Source of the DNA: CAVSUR01 sp963731285
Lineage (GTDB): Bacteria; Actinomycetota; Actinomycetes; Streptosporangiales; Streptosporangiaceae
Direction: 5' to 3'
Assembly (NCBI GenBank): GCA_963731285.1
Contig: CAVSUR010000006.1
Location: 1-64,000, forward strand
DNA: 64,000 bases
The position numbers and the translations under genes are program-made. The notes beneath the pieces were generated by a model. The model was not told where the DNA came from. It worked only from the letters and a program-made list of their open reading frames with translations, and made no database searches. Numbering within the stretch: position 1 is the stretch's first letter; each line of letters opens with the position of its first letter. Shown here one piece after another: positions 26,265 to 34,576 of this stretch.

Positions 26265-27622
26265 CGCAAGAGCCTCGGGAAATGCAGCCGCCCGCGTTCG
26301 GGAAGCATCGCGTCGAGAACGTCGTCGGCTAGGATCCGGCCCAGCGGCGTGCAGTTGTCGTCGACGACGAGCAGCGAAGACCGGCGGGTGCGGACCAGCT
26401 GGTCGGCTACGTCGGCGACCGATGCGTCCGGAGATACCGTCAGGGGCTCTGGATGGCCTTCGGCCGCCAGTATTTCGCTGACCACAGTGTCGTTGGGACG
26501 GATCACCAGGTCAAACAGCGGCAGGTCAGCAAGCAGCACGCCATCGGCATCGCTCACCACGACCGCGTCGATCTCCGCCCGGTGCTCCCGCAGCCCGGAA
26601 ATGGCGCGCTTGACCGTGCCGATAGTGTCATCGAGCGCCGCGTGCACCAGCATGGTGGTCATGAAGCCGCCTGCGGTGTCTTCCGGATAGGCGAGCAGCG
26701 CGGACAGCTCCTCAGCCTTCTCGTCAGGCATGTTCCGCAGGATGATGTCACGCTCACTGTCAGACAGATCGCGCAGCGCGTCGACGGCTTCATCTGGCTC
26801 CATCGCAGCCACCAGCGCCGCCGCCTGTTCCGGTTCAGCTTCGCGCAGCAGCGCCTCCAGCTCGTCGGGGTCCATTTCTTCCAGCGCGTCCGCGGCGGTG
26901 TCATATCCCAGCCGGGACAGCAGGTCTTGGCGGCCCGGGCGCTCTAGGTCTTCCAGCAGGTCGGCAAGATCGGCTGGCGCCAGTCGGCGCAACTGCTCGT
27001 CGCTGGCGCGCAACTGCACGGCGGCCGGTGAGGCGGTCAGGTCATCCGCAAAGGGAGCCACGGCATCCCAGTCGATGACACGCTCGGGAGTGGGACGGCC
27101 GCGGAACCGTTTCGGGCCCAGCCGGCGAAGTAGCGTGCCGAGGCTGATATCGAGTCCGACGAGCAGGAACTGGTCGGCAACTGGAGCCAGATACAAGTCG
27201 GCGGCACGGATGACCTGCCGGCCGTCTAGGTCGACGACCTGGTGATCGAGCACATCCTTGGCCAGCAGTACCTCGCCGGGACGGCGGGTGAATTCACGCA
27301 GGTCTAGCCGGGCAGTGCGCAGGTACACGGCCTGATGGGTGATCTTCTCCACACTTTCGATGGGCAGGAAGCTGTTACGGGATCCCACGTGCAGCAAAAG
27401 GCCGGTAAGCGGCGGATAGGGCTCTTCTCCGTGCATCCGGGCCACCAGGTCAACGAGCCTGCCCACTCGTTGCCCGGCCTGGTTGAACACCGCGCCGCCG
27501 ACCAGGCTGACGACGCTCACAATGGCCTGTCGGACCGCGCGCCGTGTGGTCAGGCGCTCATTGCGGCGCCGCAGGGCATCAGCCGCCGGCGCAATCAGGC
27601 GGCGTCGTGATGGTGACGTCAT
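26261..27622 (-). CDS. PRC-barrel / MgtE-N / CBS domain protein
   Basis: 453 residues, no membrane part. Two PRC-barrel-like segments (about 40-170, including VGRLVDLVARMHGEEPYPPL), then the superhelical MgtE intracellular N domain (about 210-330; repeats such as EEMDPDELEALL and DILRNMPDEKA-like) and a CBS pair (about 330-450; ending SLLVVDDNCTPLGRILADDV). In MgtE channels these domains sense Mg2+ and gate the pore. Here they are separate and translationally coupled to an NRAMP-like transporter, suggesting they regulate it. ATG at 27622 with gggag upstream; a GTG 33 bases earlier is less likely. Confidence 0.88.
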   Translation of the reverse strand: MTSPSRRRLIAPAADALRRRNERLTTRRAVRQAIVSVVSLVGGAVFNQAGQRVGRLVDLVARMHGEEPYPPLTGLLLHVGSRNSFLPIESVEKITHQAVYLRTARLDLREFTRRPGEVLLAKDVLDHQVVDLDGRQVIRAADLYLAPVADQFLLVGLDISLGTLLRRLGPKRFRGRPTPERVIDWDAVAPFADDLTASPAAVQLRASDEQLRRLAPADLADLLEDLERPGRQDLLSRLGYDTAADALEEMDPDELEALLREAEPEQAAALVAAMEPDEAVDALRDLSDSERDIILRNMPDEKAEELSALLAYPEDTAGGFMTTMLVHAALDDTIGTVKRAISGLREHRAEIDAVVVSDADGVLLADLPLFDLVIRPNDTVVSEILAAEGHPEPLTVSPDASVADVADQLVRTRRSSLLVVDDNCTPLGRILADDVLDAMLPERGRLHFPRLLR

Positions 27623-27653
27623 CGCGGGCTCCCACAGCGCGAGACACCCGCGC
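27623..27653 (-). promoter_or_regulatory. Competing hairpins before the MgtE-N gene
   Basis: Between the leader ORF stop and the ATG at 27622, two stems share bases. Stem A pairs 27649-27653 with 27637-27641 (5 bp, 7-nt loop). Stem B pairs 27647-27652 with 27623-27628 (6 bp), closing right at the start codon with gggag in its loop. They cannot form together, so ribosome position on the leader could decide access to the start. Confidence 0.4.
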
Positions 27654-27661
27654 ACCGATCA

Positions 27662-27760
27662 CTAGATGATCGCGAGCAGGTCGGCGGGTGCCAGATCGAG
27701 CGAGACAGGTACAGGCGCAAGCAACGCCGGGAGATCGGTATCAGGAGGTTCACTCGACAC
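27662..27760 (-). CDS. Possible leader peptide of the MgtE-N/NRAMP operon
   Basis: A 32-codon frame starting with GTG at 27760 after a strong aggaggtgg, ending 39 bases before the MgtE-N start. The peptide begins VSSEPPDTDLPALLAPVPVS: acidic and proline-rich near its start. This resembles the composition of MgtL-type leaders, whose Pro/acidic residues destabilise the ribosome at low Mg2+ and so control downstream Mg2+ transport genes. The composition, position and ribosome binding site are seen in the sequence; the regulatory role is inference. Confidence 0.5.
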   Translation of the reverse strand: MSSEPPDTDLPALLAPVPVSLDLAPADLLAII

Positions 27761-28079
27761 GAGCACCACCTCCTGCCCGCCTTTTCCGCTTCACGATCGC
27801 TAGGTCCTCCGGGATTGTACGACACCTGGTGTAAGCCGTTACCAGGCCCTACACGCCACCAGCGCATTAGCCGCCTCGCCGGGGGGGGGGGGGGCGATCG
27901 CCGGCGAATGGTCTGCAGGTAGAGGCGTAAACGGGATATCGCCCGAGGCCCATACATCAAGGTAAAGCTCGCCGTCACCCAGCCTGGCCCCTCCTTTCCA
28001 GGGTTTGGCAGGACGCCCGCGCCATAACGGCCTAACTTGGAGAGACTGCCTGGTCAAGAGCGGCTCTTCGGGAGGACTC
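27761..28079. other. Intergenic region with a 14-G run
   Basis: Divergent promoter region between the MgtE-N operon and the small Cys protein. A run of 14 G lies at 27881-27894. A minus-strand frame (27839-28150) crosses it and contains a faintly protein-like segment, but no family was recognised. Confidence 0.4.
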
Positions 28080-28457
28080 GTGAGTGCAGATACGTCGCCG
28101 GGCCCGTCGGCGCCGAACGGCCTGATATCCGGCCGGTTCCCGCTAAGCAACCGCCGGGCGCAGCCTCAGGCGGCTATCGCGGCCAGCGCAAGGAAAGCCG
28201 CGGTGAGGTCGTGCTGGCTGTGCGGCATCGGCCTGGCTGCTGATCGGATGGTGGCCGACGGGGGGCGCTGGTGCGCTGACGTCCGCTGGTACTGCCAGGA
28301 CGTGCTGGCGTGCACGGCGCGCTGGACGGCCCCGCGGCCGGGCTTCCCTGGTGGCGGCGGCGCGCAGGCAGGCAGGACGCCGCCCGCGGGCGCCCGGGCG
28401 CTCGCCGGAAAGGACCTGCGTGGTGCCGGGGTGGCTAGCGGCCCGGTACCGGGGTAA
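28080..28457 (+). CDS. Small cysteine-containing protein, possible zinc binder
   Basis: 125 residues from a GTG at 28080 with gggaggac just upstream. The central segment SCWLCGIGLAADRMVADGGR followed by WCADVRWYCQDVLACTARW carries six cysteines, including a CxxC, in a compact block typical of a small metal-binding domain. The C-terminal tail is Pro/Gly/Ala-rich. No named family is certain, although short actinobacterial proteins with this block exist to my recollection. It ends 5 bp before the GTG of the downstream kinase, suggesting one operon. Confidence 0.6.
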   Translation: MSADTSPGPSAPNGLISGRFPLSNRRAQPQAAIAASARKAAVRSCWLCGIGLAADRMVADGGRWCADVRWYCQDVLACTARWTAPRPGFPGGGGAQAGRTPPAGARALAGKDLRGAGVASGPVPG

Positions 28458-28462
28458 CCGGC

Positions 28463-29979
28463 GTGCCCGTTACCGCTGGGGTCATGCTCGGCCGTCGCTA
28501 TCAGCTTGATGAGCGGATCGGCACCGGGGGTTACGGCGAGGTATGGCGCGCGACCGACACTGTCCTGAGCCTGCCGGTGGCGGTCAAGGTTCTGCTTTCC
28601 GCCCATGCCCAGCACGCCGAGTCGCTGGCCCGGTTCCGGGCCGAGGCGCATCACGCCGGGCGGCTGGCGCATGAGAACATCGCCCGCGTCTACGACTACG
28701 GCGAGCCCGGCGCCGAAGACCCGCCGTATCTGGTGATGGAGCTGGTGGACGGACCGTCGCTCGCCCAGGAGCTGGCCGGGGGTGCCCTCGATGCGGCCCG
28801 GTGCCTGGACATCGTCGCGCAGGCTGCAGCGGGTCTGCAGGCCGCCCATGCGGCGGGGCTGGTTCACCGCGACATCAAGCCGGCCAATCTGCTGCTCGGC
28901 CCCGGCGGCGTGGTGAAGATCACCGACTTCGGGATCTCCCATGCCATCGGCTCGGCGCCGGTCACCACGACCGGGATGCTGATCGGCACGCCGGGGTACC
29001 TCGCCCCCGAGCGGGCAGCCGGAGCCGGTGCCACCCCGGCCAGCGACCTGTACGCGCTCGGCGTGGTCGGCTATGAATGCCTGGCCGGCTCGGCGCCGTT
29101 CACCGGGGCCGCGCTGGAGGTGGCGCTGGCGCACCGGGACCGTCCGCTGCCCCCGCTGCCCGCCTCCGTGCCCGCCGGGGCGGCGGCACTGATCATGCAG
29201 CTCACCGCCAAGGACCTGGCGCAGCGGCCGCCCAGCGCCGGCGAGGCCGCCCGCCAGGCCCGCCAGGCCCGGCAGCTCGCTGAGCGCATAGACGCCGGTC
29301 CGGGCACGGTCAGCCGACCGGACTCCCCGGCGCAGGCTCAGCCCGGTTGCGCCGATGACCAGCCAACCCAGGACATAGCGCTGGCGCCTGCGCCGCGGCG
29401 GCAGGGGATCAGCGGGAGCGGCCGGCGGCCCGGCCACCGCGCCCTGCTCGCTGGCGCCGCCGCCGTGGCAGCGGTGACCGCCCTGGTGCTGGCCAACATG
29501 AACGGCCCCGTGAGCGCGCGCCATCCGGCCCCGGTTCCCTCGGCCGCTGCACACGGGCCGAAATCCGCAGCCGTCCTGACCGTCGACATCAACGCCGGCG
29601 ACTGGTCGGGCAGCCCGTCCCGGTCGCGGTCAGCTGGCTCCGCCGGCACCGCCTGCGCGCCCGCGTGCGCTGGCAGGCCAGCCGTCAGCAGCTCCCCGGC
29701 CGGGTCCTGTCGGTCAGCCCCGCCGGCCAGCACCGGGCCGGCAGCCTCATCACCGTCACCGGGGCGCTGCAGCCTCCCGCCCGCCACCCCAGGCCCGGCC
29801 CGGCCCGCGAGCCACCGCGCCCGCGCCACCTGGGGAAGGACCACAAGCCCAGGCCCCCGCACGGCCGCAAGCCCGGCTCCGGTCACCGCCCCAAACCCAA
29901 ACACCCGCACAAGCCCAAGCCCGGTCATCCGCACGGGACCAAACCGGCCCCTGGTCCCGGCCCCGGGAACCTTGCCTGA
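28463..29979 (+). pseudogene. Ser/Thr protein kinase with C-terminal PASTA-like domain, one frameshift
   Basis: Intact kinase domain: glycine loop RIGTGGYGEVW, lysine in VAVKVLL, LVHRDIKPANLLL, ITDFGIS, GTPGYLAPERA. Then a Pro/Gln-rich linker, one membrane helix (HRALLAGAAAVAAVTALVLA) and the start of an outer domain. Near 29598 the frame changes. In the new frame the text becomes RLVGQPVPVAVSWLRRHRLR...VLSVSPAGQ...LITVTGAL, a good PASTA domain, followed by a basic Pro/Lys/His-rich tail to the stop at 29979. Without the shift the product would end in an unrelated Ser/Ala/Pro tail at 30001. PASTA kinases respond to peptidoglycan fragments. The lesion may be a sequencing indel. Confidence 0.75.
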
Positions 29980-30041
29980 ACTGAGCCTCCGGCTCTGCTG
30001 AACGGGCGCCCAGGCTGCGCAGCCGCCGCCCCGGCGGGACC

Positions 30042-30056
30042 CTGGCCTTCGGCCAG
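30042..30056 (+). terminator. Short hairpin after the kinase gene
   Basis: ctggcc (30042-30047), loop ttc, ggccag (30051-30056). A tight 6-bp GC stem about 60 bp past the kinase stop; no T-run. Confidence 0.4.
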
Positions 30057-30130
30057 TCGCATGGTGCAACGGCCCAGCGGGGCCAGGCCGATAACCCGGG
30101 GTCAGTGCCTATGTCCCGGGCGGCCGGGTC

Positions 30131-30343
30131 GTGTTCACCGGGGACATGAGCGTCCCCAGGGCGGAGATCGAGGCGCTCGCCACCGCCGCCGGGCGGCACG
30201 TGACCACCTCGGTCAGCGCCCGGACCGCGCTGGTGGTCGCCGCCGACCCCTGGCCTCAGTCCGGCAAGGCCCGCCGCTGCCGCGACCTCGGCGTGCGCAT
30301 GGTCACTGGCGGTGAACCGCCGGAGAGCTTGCGCTGCTGGTGA
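30131..30343 (+). pseudogene. BRCT-domain fragment
   Basis: 70 residues beginning with GTG: VFTGDMSVPRAEIEALATAA, GRHVTTSVSARTALVVAADP, SGKARRCRDLGVRMVT. This is most of a BRCT domain, as found at the C-terminus of DEDDh exonuclease-like or ligase-related proteins in actinomycetes. Nothing recognisable precedes it (a stop lies at 30092 in frame), and the last helix is lost at the end, so it is probably the tail of a deleted gene. Confidence 0.55.
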
Positions 30344-30491
30344 TGGCGGCCGGCGGCGTCCTGCCGCGGTGACGCTTCATCCGGGCCGCTGGCTGCCGCG
30401 TCTGAAAAGGGCCGCACCATGTGAGCCGCGATCACAGCTGGCCGCCGACACATCCCCCCGCGCCCAGTATCCCGTTCCCATCGGAGGAGCA

Positions 30492-30704
30492 GTGAGCGAG
30501 CCAGGGCCACGTGTCGTGAGGCTGGCGGAGATCCGCCCGCTGGACACAGCGCGCATGCAGGACGGCGCTCGTGCGGCGCTCGGTGACCTGCTGAAGGACC
30601 TCGCCCACTGCCAGGCCGATACCGAGCTGGCCTGCCAGCTGATCGAGACGATCTTCGGTGCGGTCGCGCGCGGCCTGACCGGGCAGGTCGCCGACCCGAA
30701 CTGA
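30492..30704 (+). CDS. Small helical protein, unknown
   Basis: 70 residues from a GTG at 30492, chosen because ggaggag lies 5 bases upstream. RVVRLAEIRPLDTARMQDGA and LGDLLKDLAHCQADTELACQ suggest two to three amphipathic helices; no domain was recognised. The frame could extend upstream to 30312 but that part has no gene-like character. Confidence 0.55.
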   Translation: MSEPGPRVVRLAEIRPLDTARMQDGARAALGDLLKDLAHCQADTELACQLIETIFGAVARGLTGQVADPN

Positions 30705-31024
30705 CCTGCCGCTGCTGACCCGGCTGAGATCGCCGCGGCGGTGGAGAAAGGGCAGGTATCGGCTACGGCATCCGGCCGCGGCGGCGGACCGTGCGGCGCA
30801 AGAACGCCCAGATGTCGGCGCCGGGCGGACCGCGGGACATGACCGCTGCCATGAGGCGGCACGGCGAACGCGAGGCGGGGCCGACCGAGCCTGCCGGCGG
30901 CTTTCCGGTCACGGTTGGGCGGGACCCGGCGCCGCGGAACGTACGGCCGAGGGGGTTGCAGAGGGGTTGTGTGGCATGGCCCGGCTTGGACGGGCTGTCA
31001 GCCTGCTGAGCATGCCCGACATCC
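30705..31024. other. No supported gene
   Basis: A 72-codon frame from 30791 lacks domains and a clear ribosome binding site. Near 30950 there is a ggggttgcag/ggggttgtgt pair that weakly recalls the arm-like repeats elsewhere. Confidence 0.35.
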
Positions 31025-31540
31025 TTAGTGCTTAAGCGTCACCGGGCCGCGTGCCCTGATGATCTGCTGGAAGGCCGTCGCCCTCTGGGTGCAGTTGCCC
31101 TTGGAGTTGCGGGCAGCGACGAACACGATGCTCAGCTGGTACCGGCCGTGACCGCTGATACCGGCGTACCTGCCGGTGCCGCGCCCCAGCCTGTAGGTGC
31201 CGTGCTGGCTGATCTGGCCCAGGCAGGTGCGGGGGTTAAAGCGCTGCGGGCCGTGCCCCGGTGAATGCGCGATCTGGAACGTCCCGCCGGGGAACACCAC
31301 CTGGTCGATCTTGTTGCCCTGGTGGTCGACGCCGCCCGCGGTGAATACGCTGCCGAGCGCGATGATGCTTTCCGTGCTGGAAGTTTCCGACGTGGTCATG
31401 AGCTGGAAGCGCTGGATTCCCGACATGGCCGGCCGGGCGGCCGGGCTGGCGCTGGCCGCTGTCAGGCCCGTGACGGTTATCGCCCCCGTCGCCGCGATCA
31501 CGCTCACGACCGCGAGAACCTTGTTCCTCAGATTCGGCAT
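31025..31540 (-). CDS. Secreted protein, probable beta-barrel of allene-oxide-cyclase-like type
   Basis: 171 residues. A signal peptide (KVLAVVSVIAATGAITVTGL, cleavage near ASASPA) precedes a domain with GSVFTAGGVDHQGNKIDQVV, FPGGTFQIAHSPGHGPQRFN, and TGRYAGISGHGRYQLSIVFV. This alternation is like the AOC/dirigent-type beta-barrel found in secreted actinobacterial proteins. Two Cys may form a disulphide. Enzymatic function is not known. The ATG at 31540 has ggggaggg upstream. Single gene. Confidence 0.75.
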   Translation of the reverse strand: MPNLRNKVLAVVSVIAATGAITVTGLTAASASPAARPAMSGIQRFQLMTTSETSSTESIIALGSVFTAGGVDHQGNKIDQVVFPGGTFQIAHSPGHGPQRFNPRTCLGQISQHGTYRLGRGTGRYAGISGHGRYQLSIVFVAARNSKGNCTQRATAFQQIIRARGPVTLKH

Positions 31541-31822
31541 GACTCATACCCTCCCCCTGGACCGGCGCACGCCGGAGCGTCGGCCCCCGGATGATTGGGC
31601 GCTGTCCAGCCCTATGAGGTGCGCCCTCCGGCGTGCAGCCACCGTGTCGCCTACGGCCAGCGCTGTCAAGGCCGCCAGCACCACAGCCGCCGGAGACGAT
31701 CCGGACACCGACCATGAGCATGGGCCGGCGCGCTAGCACGGTGCCCCGGTGGCCTGGGAATGAGCGAGGGGCCGGGGACACCGTGCGATCCTGCTGCGGG
31801 CCCACCGGAGAGATGCGCACAG

Positions 31823-32122
31823 CTACCAGGGCACGTGCCGGTTGATCCACATCAGTGCCGGGCCGATGACAGGCCGCTCATGCCATCCGCGTGCCATAAT
31901 CTCGCCGCGAATCGAGTCGGCCGTGCCCCGGAGTCGCTTGCGCATCACCGACGCCTGATAGTCCCTGGCCCGACGGCCGAGGAACCGGACGCATTTGACG
32001 CACAGACCGACCTCAGGGTGATTGCCTAGCCGGACCAGGGCTTCCTCAGGGGCAGTCTGGCCGCAGCACCAGCACCGGCTTTCGCCGGTCTCACTGACTG
32101 CTGTCTCAGTCTGGGTGCTCAT
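31823..32122 (-). CDS. Small zinc-ribbon-like protein
   Basis: About 99 residues. CWCCGQTAPEEALVRLGNHP followed by VGLCVKCVRFLGRRARDYQ gives a C-x-CC...C-x2-C pattern of a small treble-clef or ribbon, then a basic helix and a C-terminal tail ending INRHVPW. Proteins of this kind are widespread in actinomycetes without assigned function. The ATG at 32122 (second of two) is used; the upstream Met is equally possible. Confidence 0.72.
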   Translation of the reverse strand: MSTQTETAVSETGESRCWCCGQTAPEEALVRLGNHPEVGLCVKCVRFLGRRARDYQASVMRKRLRGTADSIRGEIMARGWHERPVIGPALMWINRHVPW

Positions 32123-32233
32123 CACTAGTCCCGTCTGCTAGAGAAAGATCGAAATAAGGCGAACAAGTCGCCAGGCAGGGTTTACTGGCAGCTTCACATT
32201 CCGGCAGAAGCCCTGGGCCTCCAGTTCAATGAT

Positions 32234-32851
32234 TCATGTCAGTTGTACACCCAGGAAGACAGTGGCAGACAGCCATGCCCTATCCGCTTGACGCTTTTGC
32301 GCGGCGGCTTCGTTTGACGCTTTTATGCGCTGAGCCTGGCTGATGGTGACGCTTCTGCCGGGCTCGTATGCCGCTCGCGTGATGATGGGCGCTGCGATGG
32401 CGGAGGGAAGCAGCCAGAACGCCGATGCCGGCAGGCGGTCCCACAGCGGCAGGCGGGGACCGTTGTCGACGTAGAACGCGGCGAGCATGGCGACGTAGGA
32501 GGTGCCCCCGGTTATGTGGCCGGTGTCTCCGGGGCGGTGTCGGCGGCGGTGCTGGGAGCCGATGGTCGCGGCGGTGAACGCTACCGTGCCGATGATGAGC
32601 AGGTAGTAATCGTGCCGCCAGCGCATTGCGGCCAGGATCGCGGCGGTGGCGAAGACTGCGGTGATGGCCCGGTGTACCAGCGGGCCGCCCGGCTGTGGCG
32701 CGGGCTGCCCTTGCGCGACAGCGCGGCGGCCGCTCCGGTGGCCACTGCGGTGAGCCCCGCGATCACGTGGATGGCCAGGAATGCCAGGAATACGGGCGCG
32801 GTTGCCGGACCCCCACGGTTGGCGCGAAGGCGAGCACACGCGGGCGGGCAT
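32234..32851 (-). pseudogene. DUF2306-like membrane protein, frameshifted
   Basis: Two overlapping frames together give a four-helix membrane protein: VFLAFLAIHVIAGLTAVATG-AALSRKGSPRHSRAG in one frame, then VHRAITAVFATAAILAAMRW, YYLLIIGTVAFTAATIGS and FWLLPSAIAAPIITRA in another. The join is near 32690. The arrangement resembles DUF2306 proteins. The start is unclear, perhaps because of a second indel near the N-terminus. It precedes the two-component genes on the same strand, being downstream of the regulator. Confidence 0.6.
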
Positions 32852-32880
32852 TGTGAGATTGGTATCGGCAGTGTCGCTGG

Positions 32881-33537
32881 TCAGGATTTTAGGTAGCGGA
32901 GGACGGCGAGGACCCGGCGGTGGCTGGCGTCTGAGGGCGGGAGGCCGAGTTTGCTGAAGATGTTCCCGACGTGTTTCTCGACGGCTCGTTCGGAGATCAC
33001 GAGGATCCCGGCGATCGCGTTGTTGGAGCGGCCTTCGGCCATCAGGGCCAGCACGTCGCGCTCTCTGGCGGTGAGGGAGCCGAGCCCGTCGGTGCGGCGG
33101 CTGGCGCCGAGCAGCTGGGTGACGACCTCCGGGTCCAGGGCGGTGCCGCCGGCCGCTACCCGGCTCAGCGCTTCGATGAACTCGCCGACGTCGGCGACCC
33201 GGTCCTTGAGCAGGTACCCGACCCCTGCGGCGCCGCCGCCGGACGCCGCGCCGAGCAGGTCGGCGGCGTACCGGGTCTCGATGTACTGGGAGAACACCAG
33301 CACCCCGGTCCTGGGGTGGGCGCGGCGGATGGCGATCGCGGCGCGCAGGCCCTCGTCGGTGTAGCCGGGCGGCATCCGCACGTCCACCACGGCCGCGTCT
33401 GGCTGGTGCTGGTCCACCGCAGCCCGCAGGTCCTCGGCGTTGCCGACGGCGGCGGCCACCTGGTGGCCGCGGTCGGCCAGGATCTCGGCCAGGCCCGCCC
33501 GGACTACTGCCGAGTCCTCGGCGATCACAATCCGCAT
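32881..33537 (-). CDS. NarL/LuxR-family response regulator
   Basis: 218 residues. Receiver domain: acidic pair in IVIAEDSAVVRAGL, phospho-acceptor Asp in AVVDVRMPPGYTDEG, Thr/Ser switch region VLVFSQYIETRY, and Lys in GYLLKDRV. C-terminal LuxR helix-turn-helix: LTARERDVLALMAEGRSNNA followed by VEKHVGNIFSKL. It follows the sensor kinase by 18 bp, so they form one operon and a cognate pair. The DNA target is not known. Confidence 0.95.
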   Translation of the reverse strand: MRIVIAEDSAVVRAGLAEILADRGHQVAAAVGNAEDLRAAVDQHQPDAAVVDVRMPPGYTDEGLRAAIAIRRAHPRTGVLVFSQYIETRYAADLLGAASGGGAAGVGYLLKDRVADVGEFIEALSRVAAGGTALDPEVVTQLLGASRRTDGLGSLTARERDVLALMAEGRSNNAIAGILVISERAVEKHVGNIFSKLGLPPSDASHRRVLAVLRYLKS

Positions 33538-33555
33538 CGGGGGCTCCTTTCGGGG

Positions 33556-34470
33556 TCAGGCGCGGGACGGCAGCTCGACGGTGACCACGGTGGGACCGCC
33601 GGGCGGGCTGCTGACCTGCAGCCTGCCGTCCACGGTCCTGATCCGCTCGGCGAGCCCGGCCAGGCCGCCGCGGGCCTCGAGGCGGGCGCCGCCGCAGCCG
33701 TCGTCGCTGACCCGCACCCGCAGCAGCCCGGCCGCGCGGGCCGCCGCCAGGGTGGCATGCCGGGCGGCGGCGTGCTTGGCCACGTTGGAGAGCAGCTCCG
33801 CCGCGCAGAAGTAGGCGATGGCCTCGATCGCCGCCGACGGCCGCTCGCGCAGATCCACCACAAGCTCAACCGGCACCTCGCTGCGCGCGGCAAGGGACGC
33901 CAGCGCGGCGCCGAGACCATGATCCAGCACCGGCGGGTGGATGCCGCGGGCCAGGTCACGCAGCTCGGCGATGGCCTCCTTAGCACCGCGGTGGGCAGCC
34001 TCAACCAGCTCCAGGACCCGCTCCAGGTCCGCCCGCGCCGCCCCGGCAGCCGCGCTCCCGCCGACCGCGCCGCCGAGCTTCTCCCGGGCCAGCCCGAGCT
34101 TCATCGCCACAGCGACCATCTGAGCCTGCGCCCCATCATGCAGGTCCCGCTCAATCCGGCGCAGCCGCGCCGCCGAATCCTCCACCACACGAGCCCGGGA
34201 CTGCTCCAGCTCACGCACCCGCTGCGGCAAAGGAGCAACGAGCAACCGGTAGGCGATCCAGAGTTCCAGCGCCCCCGCCGCTATCAGCGCTGCTCCCCAC
34301 CAGAAGCCGACAGAGCACAAAATGACACCTAGGATGACCAGCCAGGTACCGACGGCCAGGTACATGCTGCCCCAGGCCTTGGGGTGGCGATAGATGAAGG
34401 GCCTCACCAGGATTCTCATGATCAGAGGTTCCGGGCGAGTGACGTCGCCATTTGGTGCGTACATCGGCAT
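33556..34470 (-). CDS. NarL-type sensor histidine kinase
   Basis: 304 residues. Two membrane helices in the N-terminal 70 residues (GTWLVILGVILCSVGFWWGA and LIAAGALELWIAYRLL), a coiled linker, the HisKA_3 dimerisation box RIERDLHDGAQAQMVAVAMK with the phospho-acceptor His, and a HATPase domain with LLSNVAKHAAARHA (N box) and VSDDGCGG (G1). No extracellular domain, so it probably senses within or near the membrane. It precedes its regulator. The membrane segment is duplicated as a separate small gene just upstream (34577-34810). The ATG at 34470 has gaagga before it. Confidence 0.94.
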   Translation of the reverse strand: MPMYAPNGDVTRPEPLIMRILVRPFIYRHPKAWGSMYLAVGTWLVILGVILCSVGFWWGAALIAAGALELWIAYRLLVAPLPQRVRELEQSRARVVEDSAARLRRIERDLHDGAQAQMVAVAMKLGLAREKLGGAVGGSAAAGAARADLERVLELVEAAHRGAKEAIAELRDLARGIHPPVLDHGLGAALASLAARSEVPVELVVDLRERPSAAIEAIAYFCAAELLSNVAKHAAARHATLAAARAAGLLRVRVSDDGCGGARLEARGGLAGLAERIRTVDGRLQVSSPPGGPTVVTVELPSRA

Positions 34471-34576
34471 TCCTTCAAACCCGCTGCGGGGGCTGCCAGG
34501 CGTCCTGTTTCCTTTCAGCGCCCTGGGCGGTTACTTGGCCCATGCTGCCAGTTCGCCCTGCGACGGATGCTGCAAG

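Noticed and set aside
27619..27840. M-box or yybP-ykoY type riboswitch upstream of the MgtE-N gene
   Set aside because: Conserved motifs of these riboswitches were not recognisable; a leader ORF with hairpins explains the region better.
30791..31009. 72-codon plus-strand frame
   Set aside because: No domain, poor start context and noise-like composition.
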